The notes beneath the pieces are model-generated. The model made no database searches and was not told the DNA's origin. It saw only the letters and a program-made list of their open reading frames with translations. From positions 39,712,501 to 39,776,500 of the forward strand of contig CM076152.1 in assembly GCA_038025085.1 (NCBI GenBank): a stretch of DNA of 64,000 nt, written 5' to 3'. Below, one piece after another: positions 62,267-64,000 of this stretch (position 1 is the stretch's first letter; each line of letters begins with the position of its first letter). This DNA is from Tetragonia tetragonoides (Eukaryota; Streptophyta; Magnoliopsida; Caryophyllales; Aizoaceae). A program made the translations under genes and the position numbers.

Positions 62267-62700
62267 GGTGGTTTTGCTTTGAGTGAGGATGAGTTTGAGT
62301 GGTGGTGAGTGGTTTTTCGAGTGGTGGTGAGTGGTGGTGGTGGTGGTGGTAGTGGTTTTTCGAGTGGTGGTGAGTGGTGGTGGTGGTGGTGGTGCTTTGA
62401 GTGAGGATGAGTTTGAGGGAGGATGAGTGATGAGTGAGGATGAGTGAGGATGAGTGAAGGGCAAAGAGGGAATTTGGGGGGGCGGTGGTTTTGCTTTGAG
62501 TGAGGATGAGTTTGAGTGGTGGTGAGTGGTTTTTCGAGTGGTGGTGAGTGGTGGTGGTGGTGGTGGTAGTGGTTTTTCGAGTGGTGGTGAGTGGTGGTGG
62601 TGGTGGTGGTGCTTTGAGTGAGGATGAGTTTGAGGGAGGATGAGTGATGAGTGAGGATGAGTGAGGATGAGTGAAGGACAAAGAGGGAATTTGGGGGGGC
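62267..62700. repeat. 217 bp tandem duplication in the right arm
   Basis: Copies 62267-62483 and 62484-62700 are nearly identical; each contains GGTTTTTCGAGTGGTGGTGA units, GAGTGAGGATGAGTTTGAG, and the AAAGAGGGAATTTGGGGGGG part of the terminal inverted repeat. The ORF on the minus strand (62046-62732) is low-complexity. Confidence 0.92.
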
Positions 62701-62884
62701 AGTAGGTAGTAATTTGGGGCGGTATTTAGCAATTCACTTAATTAATGGTTGTTGGATAATAATTCGAAAAATAAACCGGATCATGAATCTTGAAGCAGCT
62801 CAGCTATAGCTTTCCTCTTTCGGCTCACCCATTTCATCACTACAAACGTCACTTAATACTTATAGTGCAAGTACTACTGCCCAA

Positions 62885-62896
62885 TCTCTATAAATC
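62885..62896 (+). promoter_or_regulatory. Probable TATA box of UGT gene
   Basis: CTCTATAAATCT lies about 180 bp upstream of the ATG at 63070 in otherwise C/A-rich DNA. It is the best TATA candidate. Confidence 0.5.
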
Positions 62897-63069
62897 TAGC
62901 TTAACCCATCACATGACACCAACACAACACAACAACAATAGCCACAATATTATCACATCTTTCAATTCCAATTTCATTTCCCAACGGCTCATCATATTGC
63001 CTACTTGCCCACAACAAAACATATCTTCACATATATACACCATTTTTTGAATCCCACGCGCCACCATAT

Positions 63070-64000
63070 ATGGAGGAGCAAAAACCCCACCTCCTCCTAG
63101 TTACCTTCCCGGCCCAAGGCCACATCAACCCGACCCTCCAGTTCGCCAAGCGGCTCCTGGGGGCCGGGGTTCGTGTCACCTTGGCCACGAGTGTCTCGGC
63201 CCACCGCCGTATGGGCGGTAAGGCCACCATCCCAAAGGGCCTCACCTTCGCCGCCATCTCTGATGGTTACGACGACGGGTTCAAGCCCTCGGATGATGAT
63301 GTCTTAACCTATTTATCCAAGTTCAAGCAATGTGGGTCTGAGACTCTAGCGGCGCTCTTTTCAAAGAGCGCCGCTGAGGAAAACCCTGTCACATGTTTGG
63401 TGTACACGCTTCTAGTTCCATTGACAGCCGATGTAGCGCGTGAGTTCCACGTGCCACATGCAATGTTGTGGATTCAACCTGCCACAGTATTTGATGTTTA
63501 TTACTACTACTTCAATGGGTACAAGGATGTTATTAGTGAGTGTGAGAAAGATCCCTCATGGTCATTAAAATACCAAATTTACCACTCGAGCTAAAATCAC
63601 GTGACATTCCGTCTTTTCTCCTCCCTTCAAACCCCTATACTTACACTTTTGCTCTCCCTACGTTCCAAGAGCAAATAGAGCTACTAGCAAAGGAGGATAA
63701 CCCAAAATTCCTAATAAACTCATTCGAGGAGCTAGAACCCGAGGCATTGACGGCCATTGAAGGGGTCCAATTCATTCCAATTGGACCCCTTCTTCCGACT
63801 GCCTTCCTAGATGGAAGGGACCCGTCAGACAAGTCCTTTGGCGGGGACCTCTTCCAACGCCCCCATGGGGAGGATTACCTCGAGTGGCTTGACAAACAAG
63901 AGAAATCTTCTGTGATATATGTGTCATTTGGGAGCATTTCGGTGCTGTCCAAGCCCCAGATGGCAGAGCTGGGGCGAGCCCTAATACAGACCCAGAGGCA
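63070..64000 (+). CDS. UGT75-like UDP-glycosyltransferase (frameshifted, 3' cut)
   Basis: Family 1 glycosyltransferases move sugar from UDP-sugar to small molecules. The first frame (63070-63594) starts MEEQKPHLLLVTFPAQGHIN; H18 in GHIN is the catalytic histidine. PAQGHINPTLQFAKRLLGAG and ISDGYDDGF resemble the UGT75 group (which includes anthocyanin 5-O-, auxin and crocetin glucosyltransferases). After SWSL, at the A run 63567-63570, the frame changes: coding continues from about 63571 with IPNLPLELKSRDIPSFLLPS, QIELLAKEDNPKFLINSFEE, EWLDKQEKSSVIYVSFGSIS up to the window edge. One missing base explains it. The PSPG sugar-donor box lies beyond the window. Substrate cannot be told. GC-rich 5' part, no intron seen so far. 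Confidence 0.85.

Larger units (their letters stand above)
60583..62734. mobile_element. Mutator-like foldback element, non-autonomous
   Basis: A 2.15 kb element flanked by an 11 bp direct repeat, CACTTAATTAA, at 60572-60582 and 62735-62745. Its arms share a long inverted repeat: left CTAAATACCGCCCCCAAATT, ACTACCTACCGCCCCCCCAA; right the inverse with a few changes. The arms continue inward with GAGTCGTCTG-type repeats and then ATT arrays on the left, mirrored by AAT arrays on the right. Long TIRs with 9-11 bp duplications are typical of Mutator-like elements. No transposase domain can be read, so it would depend on an enzyme supplied elsewhere. Exon-like pieces lie inside. Confidence 0.82.

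Noticed and set aside
62046..62732. Minus-strand Thr/His/Pro-rich ORF of 228 codons
   Set aside because: Reading of GGT/GAGTG repeats and a 217 bp duplication in the arm of the foldback element; no domain.

Overview
Eukaryotic nuclear DNA from a flowering plant, almost certainly a eudicot. The signs are GT-AG introns, plant-only protein families (PPR, TIC22, XTH, RF298-type RING, UGT), AT-rich intergenic DNA full of MITEs, SINEs and Helitron-like ends, and long CT-rich 5' leaders. The order is less certain; a family of terminal repeats reading roughly CCGTCTTATA would fit Caryophyllales, but I could not test that. There is no CRISPR array, operon, phage or other prokaryotic feature.

Layout of genes: (1) 1-2149, minus, a chloroplast-targeted PPR protein whose 3' end is cut by the window edge. 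(2) 3544-9665, minus, a five-exon single C2H2 zinc-finger protein with a very long acidic tail. (3) 16323-21869, plus, TIC22, seven exons. (4) 25988-27732, plus, a three-exon xyloglucan endotransglucosylase/hydrolase (XTH-a). (5) 28864-36341, minus, an RF298-type RING E3 ligase with a 4.8 kb intron and a one-base frameshift. (6) 40433-41476 and 44274-45418, plus, two close XTH paralogues (XTH-b and XTH-c) that lack the second intron of XTH-a. (7) 46931-50425, minus, a five-exon conserved plant protein of unknown function. (8) 63070-64000, plus, the 5' part of a UGT75-like glycosyltransferase with a one-base frameshift, cut by the window edge.

Between genes: 10-15 kb and 41.5-44 kb hold tRNA-derived SINEs with clear target-site duplications, a Harbinger/Tourist-type MITE pair, a Stowaway MITE and several other small inverted-repeat families. 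The 12.5 kb from 50.5 to 63 kb has no gene. It is a nest of transposable elements: a 300 bp element with terminal inverted repeats, three Helitron-like hairpin/CTAG ends, a 5'-truncated SINE with a 17 bp target duplication, a degenerate ACGTG-rich array, a GC-rich 1.2 kb element, and a 2.15 kb Mutator-like foldback element (60583-62734) with an 11 bp target duplication, 33 bp coding-like repeats, large ATT arrays and exon-like captured pieces.

Functionally the genes are unrelated neighbours, except for the three XTHs. These form a dispersed tandem cluster that shares a promoter motif at about -200 and acts on wall xyloglucan. I see no new multi-gene system. The most novel material is the foldback Mutator-like element and the divergent, intron-poor XTH-b/XTH-c pair with an insertion beside the active site.
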